NCBI GenBank assembly: GCA_900074885.1 | Contig: FJUW01000051.1 | Coordinates: 191,036 to 255,035 of the forward strand | DNA from: Rhynchosporium graminicola | Lineage: Eukaryota; Ascomycota; Leotiomycetes; Helotiales; Ploettnerulaceae | Length of the DNA stretch: 64,000 nt | Direction of reading: 5' to 3' | Shown here: positions 55,310 to 64,000 of the stretch, in pieces | Layout of the letters: each line of letters begins with the position of its first letter | Numbering within the stretch: the stretch's first letter is position 1 | Position numbers and translations under genes: made by a program | The notes under the pieces: model-generated | Database searches by the model: none | What the model was told of the DNA's origin: nothing | The model's input: only the letters and a program-made list of their open reading frames with translations

Positions 55310-57338
55310 TGTGTTGTTGTTGTTGTTGTTGTCGTCGATGGATCGATTGATTGATTGATGACTTATTCAAAGCGAATGTGTTTGATATCGTGATGGTATC
55401 AGTCGAGGTGGCTGGAGATGGAGATGGTGGAAGCACGATGTCGATGTGGTTGTGTGGAGATGAAAAGGAGAGCGAGCAGTCGGACGGTTTCAGATGTTTA
55501 TATTAATCTCAGGAGTAAGAGTGAGTGAGTGGAGGGAGGTGACAAGCAGTTGTGGCGGAGTAAAATAGATACAAAGTACGTGCGTGCCTGTCTCCTCTCC
55601 TGGCGTGGCTGGTGGATCGTGGCTCGTGGCTCGTGGCTGACGACGTATGCAGGTACTGTACTACAGAATTGAATTGCAAACTCTGCCCAGGTAGGTAACC
55701 TTGGAATTTGACATGCAATTATATAATTCCACTCGTGATCGAGATACGATTCCACCATATCATTCACGCACCGCACTCTTCATCACGACCTTCTCTATCA
55801 AGCAGTTCTATCCATCACAATCCGCGTCATCTTCCTTCCCCCAAACTCATCTCATCGCATCGCATCGCATCGCATCCACTATCCCGCAATCTGCCAGCCA
55901 GCCAACCGTCCGTCGTGCGTTCTATTTCCGTCCGCCTGGCGCCTCCACCCCAGCCCCACCTTTCCCATAATCCTTAGCAGATAACTGGCTGCCCTCCCTA
56001 CCTTAGCTTAGCCTAGCCTAGCCTAGCCTTAACTCTCTAACATCTCGTCGGGAGCCCTTCCCCCTCCTCCTCCCTCCTCCCTCCACGAATGCACGGGACA
56101 AGGGTTGAATGGAGAGATCTCAATCCGCGTCACCAGAATGGCGATGGTGTGGATTTCTTCCATCTTAGATTCAGTTGTTGATTACTACGAAGTTGCGAGT
56201 AGCTACGTACTGCGAGTCCTGCGATGTGTTGTCCAAGTGTTCATGAACGTACGTACTGTAGCACTCACTACCGATGAGGGGAAAGTCAATTTCTTTCACT
56301 TCGAGGACGTAATGGAAGGAGGCATGGCACTGCTTACGTTACCAGTTCACGAATGCAAAGTACTTTCTTTACCCTTACTCCCACGATTATGTGTTTCAGG
56401 ATCCTTGCTCACTTGGCACCGTTTTCTTTGCTTGCTCTTGGACTCTTGGTTTGGACCGAGAGGCAGGGAGGGATATGAGATTTTGATACCGTCCATTGAC
56501 GGCAGTAGTAGGTAAGGCACCTCGTATTGATTTGCGTCTAGCAAATCGCAAATCGCGTGACTCTCAGGGCCTCCTATGGGGTACGGAGACGTGCTGAGCT
56601 GTGGAATTGTGTACAAGACACTCTCGGAGGGCATCTCAAGCAAAGAGCGAAGGATGTTACAGCTGTGATGGATCTGGATACCTTACAGAGCTCGACGAGA
56701 CTTAATGAGGTGGGCTCGATTACTACTAGAGTTTTCCAGTCACCGCAGTATCTTCCGTCTTGTCTACCCTACGGATACCTACCTCACTTGATATCCTTCG
56801 ATACCTGGCTTCCCACCTGAGGACAGGGCACGCATTTGGACTATCAGACGTACCTACCTACCTACCTTGCCCAATCTATCGATCCGATGCCGAAATCCAT
56901 CATCAGGACTCCTACACCAAAACCCATTCTCGTCAATCGCAACACAATTCTTCTCCCCCTCAAAGGAACAAAAGAACCAAAAGCCCTTCCTTCGAGAGTC
57001 CTGCGCCGGGCTCCTTGAGATCTCACCCGATATGATCTGACATGATCTGCACATTCCACAATTCAATGATATCAAACTCTCGATCTGTCGCGAGTTTCGT
57101 TCTTACACTATTTGTTTAACCAATTTGGTTGATGTCGAATAAGGGGATCAATTTCTCTTACACGACTTTCGCTGTTGAGAATGGCTTGTTTGTGTGTTGT
57201 GTGATGGGCCATATTCTTCTTGGAGATCTATTTGTTACTTGCTACTTGTTACTTGCTACTTGCTACTTGTGATATTTGTGCGTATTAAGGGATAGGAGAG
57301 GGGAGGGATGGCTTTGTAGTTGGATTTTGTGTACTAGA

Positions 57339-57364
57339 TAGGTAGGTAGGTAGGTAGGTAGGTA
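57339..57364. repeat. TAGG microsatellite
   Basis: About six tandem TAGG units, the same motif as at 9771-9799, lie in an intergenic position. Confidence 0.9.
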
Positions 57365-57570
57365 TCGGTGAAAGAAAGCTGGTGGACATGCTGTTTAGGA
57401 GTTAGTGTCATGGAGGGCGGTCAGGTCACTTCCATACTAGGTATGATACAATATGAGGAATTGCCGGTGTTGCTACACTTACACTCTATTCACAATTGGA
57501 TACTGACATCAAGCCTGGGATATTCTTCAGCAGGACGGGTAAGAATCAAACCCTTCGGTAAGCTTCTCTC

Positions 57571-57701
57571 TGAATTGGGCATTTTGATCAACTCGCGCAT
57601 AGCGATTGTTATCGCACTCTTGAAAGTCCTCGGCCGCTTCTAGATGAATTTTGGCATTCTGGTCAACCCGTGCATTACGATGGTATCCGCACTCTTGAAA
57701 G
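57571..57701. repeat. Diverged 75-base direct duplication
   Basis: Two copies, 57571-57626 and 57645-57701, share about 80 percent of positions over 56 bases (tgaatt..ggcatt.tg.tcaac.cg.gcat ... cgcactcttgaaag) with an offset of about 75 bases. On the minus strand the period is 25 codons and both copies read FQEC..NRxARVDQNA-like peptides. Confidence 0.8.
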
Positions 57702-57951
57702 CATGTCGCAAGGCGGGAAAGGGTGGGTAGTAAGATCCGTTGCGGTAAATTCACAATCACGCTAGTGTGGTATGGCAGACTCCCCAAGCCATCCATCCAT
57801 CCATCCCAAAGAGAAATTGCGCCCATGCATCCCAGCATTCATCTCAACCCAAACGAAACCGGCAGGCAGACACCCGACTCTACTTCCACCATCTGCATAC
57901 CCCCTCCCATAATCCCATCTCGAATCATGCCCAGTGTCAACTTATGGGGAC

Positions 57952-58597
57952 CTAGGCATCTCCCTTGAAGATATCCGGCCAGCACTTCTCTTTGGGCCAA
58001 AGCTTTTGGTCGTGCGTCTCGGCGTGGACTTGGAGTTGGGTGAGGTTGGTATTGACGATTTCTTTGCGGCAGTTGGCGCACTATTCGCACTGGTATTAGT
58101 CTGTTGCCCCATATGACTGCCATATACAATCTTCATATCCTGCCTCAGCACTTGGTGATCTCGCTCCCCTTTCCAATTTCAAGAGTTGCGCAGCCTATCC
58201 TTGACCTGGTAGATGCTGTGCAGTGCAGGATCAGGTGGAATGTGCGAAGGTATCAGGAGGTCTGCCTGGGAGTCTTTACAATACTTGTTGGCTTAGGAGC
58301 TTTCTGCGTGATGTTAGCTATGGCCTGATTGTGCAAGAATAGTATTAGGGATATACTTACGACTGGGAGACCGTTAGCCTTGACTGGGGCTCTAGTTCCA
58401 TTGGCCTCAGCCTTGCGATGCTCGCGCTGGACCTATGCACGTATCTCCGTCAGCCTACATCCTCGAAATATTCTATTTCCCTCTCATATCCTTTGCGTAG
58501 ATACCCCTCCATGCCCGTCGCAAGGTCACCGCCTAAAAAGTCATTCCACCTCACTTCCGGGAAGCAGACGTACCTTCATCTTCTTGGAAACGGGCAT
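57952..58597 (-). CDS. Small C2H2-like zinc-finger protein, four exons
   Basis: The minus-strand model has exons 58597-58574, 58432-58361, 58324-58280 and 58080-57952, giving 89 residues. It begins MPVSKKMK, continues basic (VQREHRKAEANGTRAPVKAN), and the last exon encodes a single zinc finger, CANCRKEIVNTNLTQLQVHA followed by ETHD: two Cys spaced CxxC and His residues HxxxH. It ends KLWPKEKCWPDIFKGDA. The layout, a basic N-terminus then one finger near the C-terminus, recalls 4F5/zf-met2-type small proteins of plants and fungi. Exon joins keep the frame, and three of four boundaries have good sites. The second intron is only 36 bases (58325-58360), open in frame, so it may be retained and add 12 residues. 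Function unknown; nucleic-acid binding is plausible. Confidence 0.72.
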
Positions 58598-60985
58598 ATT
58601 GGCGGTAACTCTTCGTGTGTTTGAAAGTCGAAGATATGTATGCGCGTGGGGTTCGTGATTTATAGTCTGTGAGAGGTGGTAGAAGTTTTTGGGCAGAGGC
58701 GGCGAGGAGGGATGTCAGTTTGAGAATTTCTGGATGAGAACGAGGCAGCAGGGATCTTTAAGCTTATCTTAGCGGTATGAGCCGGCTTATCTTCGGCTCC
58801 TTTTTGCGGGAGTCTGGAAGCAATAAGCGTACGGTTCGTTTTAACATTGAACATTTGTTTCTCTTATATGAAGCATATTGAGGAACCGCCTGCTACTCTG
58901 GAATCGTTTTCTCTCTTATCAGATTATTGGCAGTACCCAGCAGAGCAAGTACACCTACAGTATTTTGAAACACATGCTTCGAGGAAGCATGATTGTGACC
59001 ACTCCATTTACCATAATTGCATTACCACTGGCTCCAGCTGCGAATTAGATGTAATGAGGATCATCTTCTGGTGTTCGCTAGACGGATGAGTCCCGGAAGA
59101 AATGAGCTACGATAATAACACAGAACAAGTTCCTGGCCACTCTACTATGGTTACACCCACCAAAGAACTGGTGAAGTACCGACATGTTGTAAGCGATTTC
59201 GTGCTTTGCCTACAAGTAATCAGGCAGGGAATAGCTCAGACTTGCTGTAGTTCCATTAGACAAGACTTGAAAAGTGAAGACACTGTCTCTGGAATGTCAG
59301 ACTCCGATCAGTTTTCTTTCGCATTAGTGGCACGAAAATAATACCAAAGCACTATGACCTAACATTGAGACTTCGCAAAGCTTATGTCCGGACGACTATG
59401 AAATGCCAATGCACACTTGTTCGACCCGAACCGGGTGAGCTTCACAGAACAGTAAGATTTCGAGATGTGGTTGCACTGCATAGATGACTTAGAGCTGTCA
59501 GTCCTTGGAGGCCAAGTCAAGAGCCTGATACTGGTTATGGTATAGGAATAGGATTCTGCTGGTCATAGACTCGATGTCCAGCAATGGGCATCGACATGGG
59601 TCGAGCAGATACATCCGCGATAGAGGTGGGATGCTTAGAGTAAACAAATGGTCTGTTCCATTGTGACAGAAAGTTGATAATCCTCGGATTGGCACTGCCA
59701 GAATTCCAAGAAGAGCACACGAGACGATAAAATACTGTAACACCGTGAAAGTCTCTGCGTTCTTTGCTACCTAGGTACTTATGTTTGAAGCAAAGTGGTC
59801 GAGTGCAACTGCAATTACAAAACTCACTGGCGTTGCAGTTCAGACCCCTCGTCAATGCCAAGCGAACTAGACCACTGACACTTGGCTGGCACTGGCACTG
59901 GCAGGCGGCTCGCAGGATGGACCAAGGCCAGGGCCGCGAGCGAACTTCTACACTTGTCGGCCTCCATCCATCATCCCTCCCTTCCTCATCCCTCACAACC
60001 CAGCAACAACAGCTTGCATAATCGCCACTTGAGTTCAGCCTCGACCAAGGCATCGACATTGACTCGCCGAACTCGAAATACCCCTGGACCTATTTCTCGG
60101 GTCGCGCGATCACGAAACGTCAGAAACGCAATCCCTTCCAGCATATACGACAAACAGCGACGACAACCTCCACCATCACAAACGCCCGACCACCTACATA
60201 TATACGGTGCCACTGCTTCGAACCAGGATCCCGTTCAGCCTTTTTACATCCGGGTTCCCACCTGTCGAGAATCTCCACAGTTGGCGTTGCATCTAGACGT
60301 AGAGCCTCCTCCATCTCCGCACAAGAGCATCCCGTTGTCCCCATCCAACAACTGAACACCGACGATAACCTCACATACTCCCGCGATTGGTAGAAAATCT
60401 CACGCTGCCAAGAAGATTCTATGGTTGACTGATTGATTGCTCCGCCCAACAGAGGTTTGCTCTCCAGGATTCCTACACATGACCCTACCCACATGGGTAT
60501 TTCCTCGTCTTGGTCACCTCGGCGAGAACTACTCTGGCTTGTGATAACTTTCTTACGCTTGCTGGATTCTTTCGGTTGGATCGGTGCTGCACTTTGCTCA
60601 GCGTTCTGCTATTCGTTGTTCTTTGCTGACAAAAGTTGTGACTTAGTCAGATACATCTTCAATCCTGAAGCTGGACGATAAACAACACCACGTCATATAC
60701 ATATTATCCGTTTGCTCGTCTGTGTCAAATCTGCACACCTCGCAATACTCACCAACCGGCCTACCATCCCTCTTCGAAAGAAAATCCGTGCCCCGAGCCT
60801 GCCATCGGATCCAATCCCTATCTCCGTGGGCTCATTGACTTAGTGCACAAAACACATCTCTAGAACGGAACAGTCGGAACAAACCTGCCACAAGACGCAA
60901 ATATATACCAGGAATCCCATTTGTGAATCTGCTGCCTTGAGACAGCTGCATTCCTTTATCTAGCATCTCTTAGGCCACATACAAC
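58598..60985. other. Intergenic and long PPZ leader region
   Basis: These 2.4 kb lie between divergent genes. Several overlapping frames on both strands between 59500 and 60680 look like translations of a C/A-rich leader (ccatccatca, cccacatggg). A stretch from about 59990 upstream of the phosphatase gene is probably promoter and 5' leader. No gene is supported. Confidence 0.5.
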
Positions 60986-62665
60986 ATGGGAAACCAAAGC
61001 TCGAAAGGCTCTGGGGCCAGCACTCCAAGAGGGAATCTATCCACCACTTCTTTAGACAAAGGAGCAGAGGATCTGAAATCTTACCCATCATTCAGCAAGG
61101 CAGATACCAAAGATTCTACAAGATCTTTCCGGGGGTTGGGTTCCAAGATCCGTGGAAGCAACAAAGACAGCCCACGAAACTCTACATCGAACCTGAGTAC
61201 CGGAGATAATCTCGTTGATAGATCAGACGGTGCATCAATGAAGTCAGGAAAGAGTTCCAAGTCAGGGCTGAGGGGCACCGGGCGAGATCCAGACTCCCCA
61301 GTATCGCCGTCATCCCCATCAGCAGATTCGGAAGACCAACAATCGCCTTTCGAAGACCCAGAGCCACCGCCATCCCCTATCCAGTCAGCATCGATGCGAC
61401 AAGGGCACCACGATGTTGATGCCGCACAGAGGAGCGGTGAGGTTGACAACGTTTCCGATCAGCCTCCATCAGGACAAACCAACCCACATGCGCATCTGCA
61501 ACGTGCAGGTGCGTCGATCTTGGTGAAGAGGGATGGTGAAATCAACCCGATCGAGCCAGAAGCTGTAAGCGCAGCAGCAGTTGGGGAAGATGCAGCCGCA
61601 GGAGGAGCAATGGCGATTGGGGATATCCAGGACTCTGATGTGGATGATTACATCAAGCGCCTTCTGGATGCCGGATATGCTGGAAAGAGTACCAAGGGTG
61701 TTGTTCTGAGGAATGCGGAAATCACTTCAATTTGCTCGCGAGTTCGCGAAATATTCCTGGCACAGCCGCCTTTGATAGAGTTGGAAGCTCCTGTCAAGAT
61801 CGTAGGTGATATCCATGGACAATACTCGGACCTCATTCGTATGTTCGAGATGTGCGGATTCCCACCAAGCGCAAACTTCTTGTTTCTCGGCGATTACGTT
61901 GATCGAGGCAAGCATTCTCTCGAGACGATCTTGTTGCTTATGTGCTACAAGATCAAGTATCCGGAGAATTTCTTTCTACTTCGAGGTAACCACGAATGCG
62001 CCAATGTGACCCGGGTTTACGGTTTCTATGATGAATGCAAAAGGAGGTGCAATGTTAAGATTTGGAAGACTTTTGTCGATACTTTCAACTGTGTATGGTG
62101 TCCTCCTTCTCGTCCAGAATTCAGCACTAATGAACTACAGCTTCCCATCGCCGCGATTGTCGCCGGAAAGATCTTCTGTGTACACGGTGGGCTTTCTCCC
62201 GCTCTAAGCCACATGGACGACATCAGACATATTGCTCGTCCAACAGATGTACCAGATTTCGGCCTTTTGAACGATTTACTATGGTCTGATCCGGCGGACC
62301 AGGAGAAGGATTGGGAGAGCAGCGAAAGAGGTGTCAGTTATTCATTCGGAAAGAAGGTCATCGTGGATTTCCTTGCAAGGCACGATTTTGACCTGGTATG
62401 CCGAGCCCACATGGTTGTAGAGGACGGATACGAATTCTTTGAGGATCGAATCCTTGTCACGGTGTTCTCTGCACCGAACTATTGTGGAGAATTCGATAAC
62501 TATGGAGCTGTGATGAGTGTATCAACCGAGCTACTCTGCAGCTTCGAACTTTTGAAGCCTCTGGATTCTAGTGCACTCAAAAGTCAGATGAAAAAGAGTC
62601 GGAACAAGCGTAACAGCATGCTCAACAGTCCTCCACCTTCGGCCTTCCAACCACGGAGTGTTTAG
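60986..62665 (+). CDS. PPZ-type serine/threonine protein phosphatase
   Basis: This is a PP1-like phosphatase of the fungal PPZ subfamily, which regulates potassium and sodium transport and cell-wall integrity. The N-terminus [10 protein letters not shown] has the Gly2 myristoylation motif, and a 210-residue Ser-rich disordered extension precedes the catalytic domain, as in Ppz1. Catalytic motifs are GDIHGQ (274-279), GDYVDRG (302-308), GNHE (334-337) and HGGLSP, covering the two-metal ligands and the catalytic His. The frame is open throughout, but a 48-base segment (62093-62140) with gtatgg, cactaatg and ctacag splits the otherwise universal [15 protein letters not shown]. Removing it gives 543 residues and the normal PP1 sequence. 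The C-terminus is basic and ends FQPRSV. The subfamily call rests on the long Ser-rich N-terminus. Confidence 0.92.
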   Translation: MGNQSSKGSGASTPRGNLSTTSLDKGAEDLKSYPSFSKADTKDSTRSFRGLGSKIRGSNKDSPRNSTSNLSTGDNLVDRSDGASMKSGKSSKSGLRGTGRDPDSPVSPSSPSADSEDQQSPFEDPEPPPSPIQSASMRQGHHDVDAAQRSGEVDNVSDQPPSGQTNPHAHLQRAGASILVKRDGEINPIEPEAVSAAAVGEDAAAGGAMAIGDIQDSDVDDYIKRLLDAGYAGKSTKGVVLRNAEITSICSRVREIFLAQPPLIELEAPVKIVGDIHGQYSDLIRMFEMCGFPPSANFLFLGDYVDRGKHSLETILLLMCYKIKYPENFFLLRGNHECANVTRVYGFYDECKRRCNVKIWKTFVDTFNCVWCPPSRPEFSTNELQLPIAAIVAGKIFCVHGGLSPALSHMDDIRHIARPTDVPDFGLLNDLLWSDPADQEKDWESSERGVSYSFGKKVIVDFLARHDFDLVCRAHMVVEDGYEFFEDRILVTVFSAPNYCGEFDNYGAVMSVSTELLCSFELLKPLDSSALKSQMKKSRNKRNSMLNSPPPSAFQPRSV

Positions 62666-64000
62666 TTTAAGTTTAAACGGGAGTGAGAAAGATCTACAAT
62701 GAGTCTTACAAGACACGCATTCATCACTTTGAAAGGACCTACAGCGCGTTCACACTGCCGAAAATGCCGTGTTTGACGACGCTGGTGCGAGGGATAGGGC
62801 ATCTGAACAAATATTTTGAAAGCCGTGAGTTCCAAAGAAATGGACGATTCCAGACCAAGTCAAATTCGCGAAGAAATACGATGACAGGTCCGATCCCACG
62901 TCCACATGGTGCGCGAAACATTGATTTGGGTTTGGACGATACTGGCGCCTTTGTGAATGTCATTATTGACATATTATGACCAAGGATAAGGAGCAACGAC
63001 CATGATTAGGAGAATGGTGGCATATGAAATATCTGTATTTGTATTGCTAGCGATCAGTCAAGGCGGGAGTGTGCTTCGGGTTTGAGAAATGAGGAGTGGG
63101 TAGATGGGTAGAATGCCTCTGCAACGAATGAGGAGGTACACGATGAATTATTCGACCCGAAGGTCATCTCGAGCATTACCGAGGAATCCTGTGACGTTCG
63201 TTGACTGGCGCTTGCTGCTAATCTATCCTTCTTGGCTTTTGAGTTATCTATGCTCTAGTGGGGCGTATTCTATGCCTAATATTTCTTATCTTCAACCCCA
63301 CGAATCATAGTCCTCCCTTTCTTTGAGATGAAATCGTGTTATGCTGTTCATTTCACTTCGTTTTGTTCTGTATGCCTAGAAGGGAAGAAGTTTTGTGTTG
63401 ATGGGGAAGGGTGAGACAGGAAAGGATATATTCAAATCCTTAGATTGAGGCCGATTATCTCCCATGCCTCGACTTGCTCAGAAATTATTCTGCATTTATC
63501 GGCGGCCAAGTTCCTGTTCTGCTTTACAAGCGTGATTTGTGTGACGGGAAATATCATAACTGCTTGTAGACAGGCAGGATATCAAAATTGAGGCTACTCG
63601 TATGACTGATTTTTATAACTACACACATAGTAGGGGATAAGCATGGAACGGTGTTTCCTTACTATTCCGACGAGTAGGCCCGTTCCCTCCTTTCGCGCGT
63701 GCTCTCTATATTTCTCTCTCCTTCGAAGTGCACTAAGCAAATCAATTCTTCCGCTGGGCTAATTGACCGGATATACCTTCTTCTTCCACTGCCTGAAATC
63801 CTTTTCCCTGTTTCCTTCCTATCTCGAGAAAGTATGTCTGATGATGCTGGATATTATCTTTCATGTCTCTGCCCTTCTTTATCGAATAACTGTCGGAAAG
63901 AATGAGACAGTTATATCTATAGCTTCGACTTGTACTTCTGTACCTATCTGCACAAGACGACATGTAAATCTGGTGGTTGAGACATATAAAATAATGTGCT
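62666..64000. other. Right edge, 3' flank of phosphatase gene
   Basis: No supported gene is present. The first 300 bases are probably 3' untranslated sequence. Short frames after 63100 lack domains. C/T-rich tracts near 63690-63730 may be part of a promoter lying to the right. Confidence 0.5.

Larger units (their letters stand above)
55310..57951. other. Intergenic with simple repeats
   Basis: These 2.6 kb hold the SUR7-like gene promoter and the 3' flank of the small zinc-finger gene. Simple repeats include ttg(ttg)n next to the SUR7 start, (atcgc)n at 55852-55876, cctag at 56009-56027, a (ct)tacttg array at 57235-57268, TAGG at 57339-57364 and a 75-base duplication at 57571-57701. No gene is supported. 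Confidence 0.55.

Noticed and set aside
54845..55358. Plus-strand frames opposite the SUR7-like gene
   Set aside because: They are shadows of its Ser/Gly-rich loop, with no independent domain.
59535..60355. Overlapping frames on both strands upstream of the phosphatase
   Set aside because: Composition follows a C/A-rich leader; no domain, and the frames contradict one another.
1..64000. tRNA, rRNA and CRISPR-type arrays
   Set aside because: Reading for tRNA B-box-like and clover-leaf patterns and for spaced direct repeats gave nothing that held up; the tandem repeats present have no spacers.

Overview
The window looks like nuclear DNA of a filamentous ascomycete. The genes have one to four short introns, mostly 40-150 bases, with GT..AG ends and ctaac/ctaat branch sites. 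The recognisable proteins are fungal: an Sso-type syntaxin, a SUR7/PalI protein, a PPZ phosphatase, a Ste6-like ABC exporter and an Egh16-like secreted protein. The Egh16-like gene and a small secreted protein suggest a plant-associated fungus, possibly a leotiomycete; that placement is inference. Intron-exon models below were built by hand from splice signals and frame continuity.

Left part (0-15 kb): a plasma-membrane syntaxin (+), a conserved hypothetical acidic protein (-), a GPI-type secreted aspartic protease (-), a low-complexity zone with a long CTAC microsatellite, and a large ZZ-finger/EF-hand protein with an N-terminal membrane segment (-). Middle left (15-27 kb): the Egh16-like protein with an in-frame 12-base repeat array (+), a divergent pair made of a flavin amine oxidase (-) and a phytanoyl-CoA-type dioxygenase (+) sharing one promoter region, and an unrecognised 214-residue protein (-).

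Middle (27-46 kb): four sound genes stand among decayed ones. The sound genes are an F-box-like hypothetical protein (-), a PBDC1/YPL225W homologue (+) and a full-length Ste6-like ABC transporter with an apparent GC-AG intron (+), plus the flank of the 214-residue gene. The decayed sequences are a helical protein of unknown family, a bZIP/DUF3425 regulator with a frameshift, a His-rich membrane protein fragment, a kinase-like gene with two in-frame stops, and a multi-pass membrane protein with one in-frame TAA. Several stops are TAG or TAA where CAG or CAA would restore the frame, as expected of repeat-induced point mutation or ordinary decay.

Right part (46-64 kb): a perfect-armed hairpin, a small secreted protein (+), an NmrA-like NAD(P)-binding protein (+), a 3.5-kb gene-poor stretch, a SUR7/PalI membrane protein (-), a tiny four-exon zinc-finger gene that long-ORF searches miss (-), and a PPZ-type phosphatase whose apparent single ORF hides an in-frame intron (+). 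No rRNA, tRNA, CRISPR array or intact transposon was recognised.
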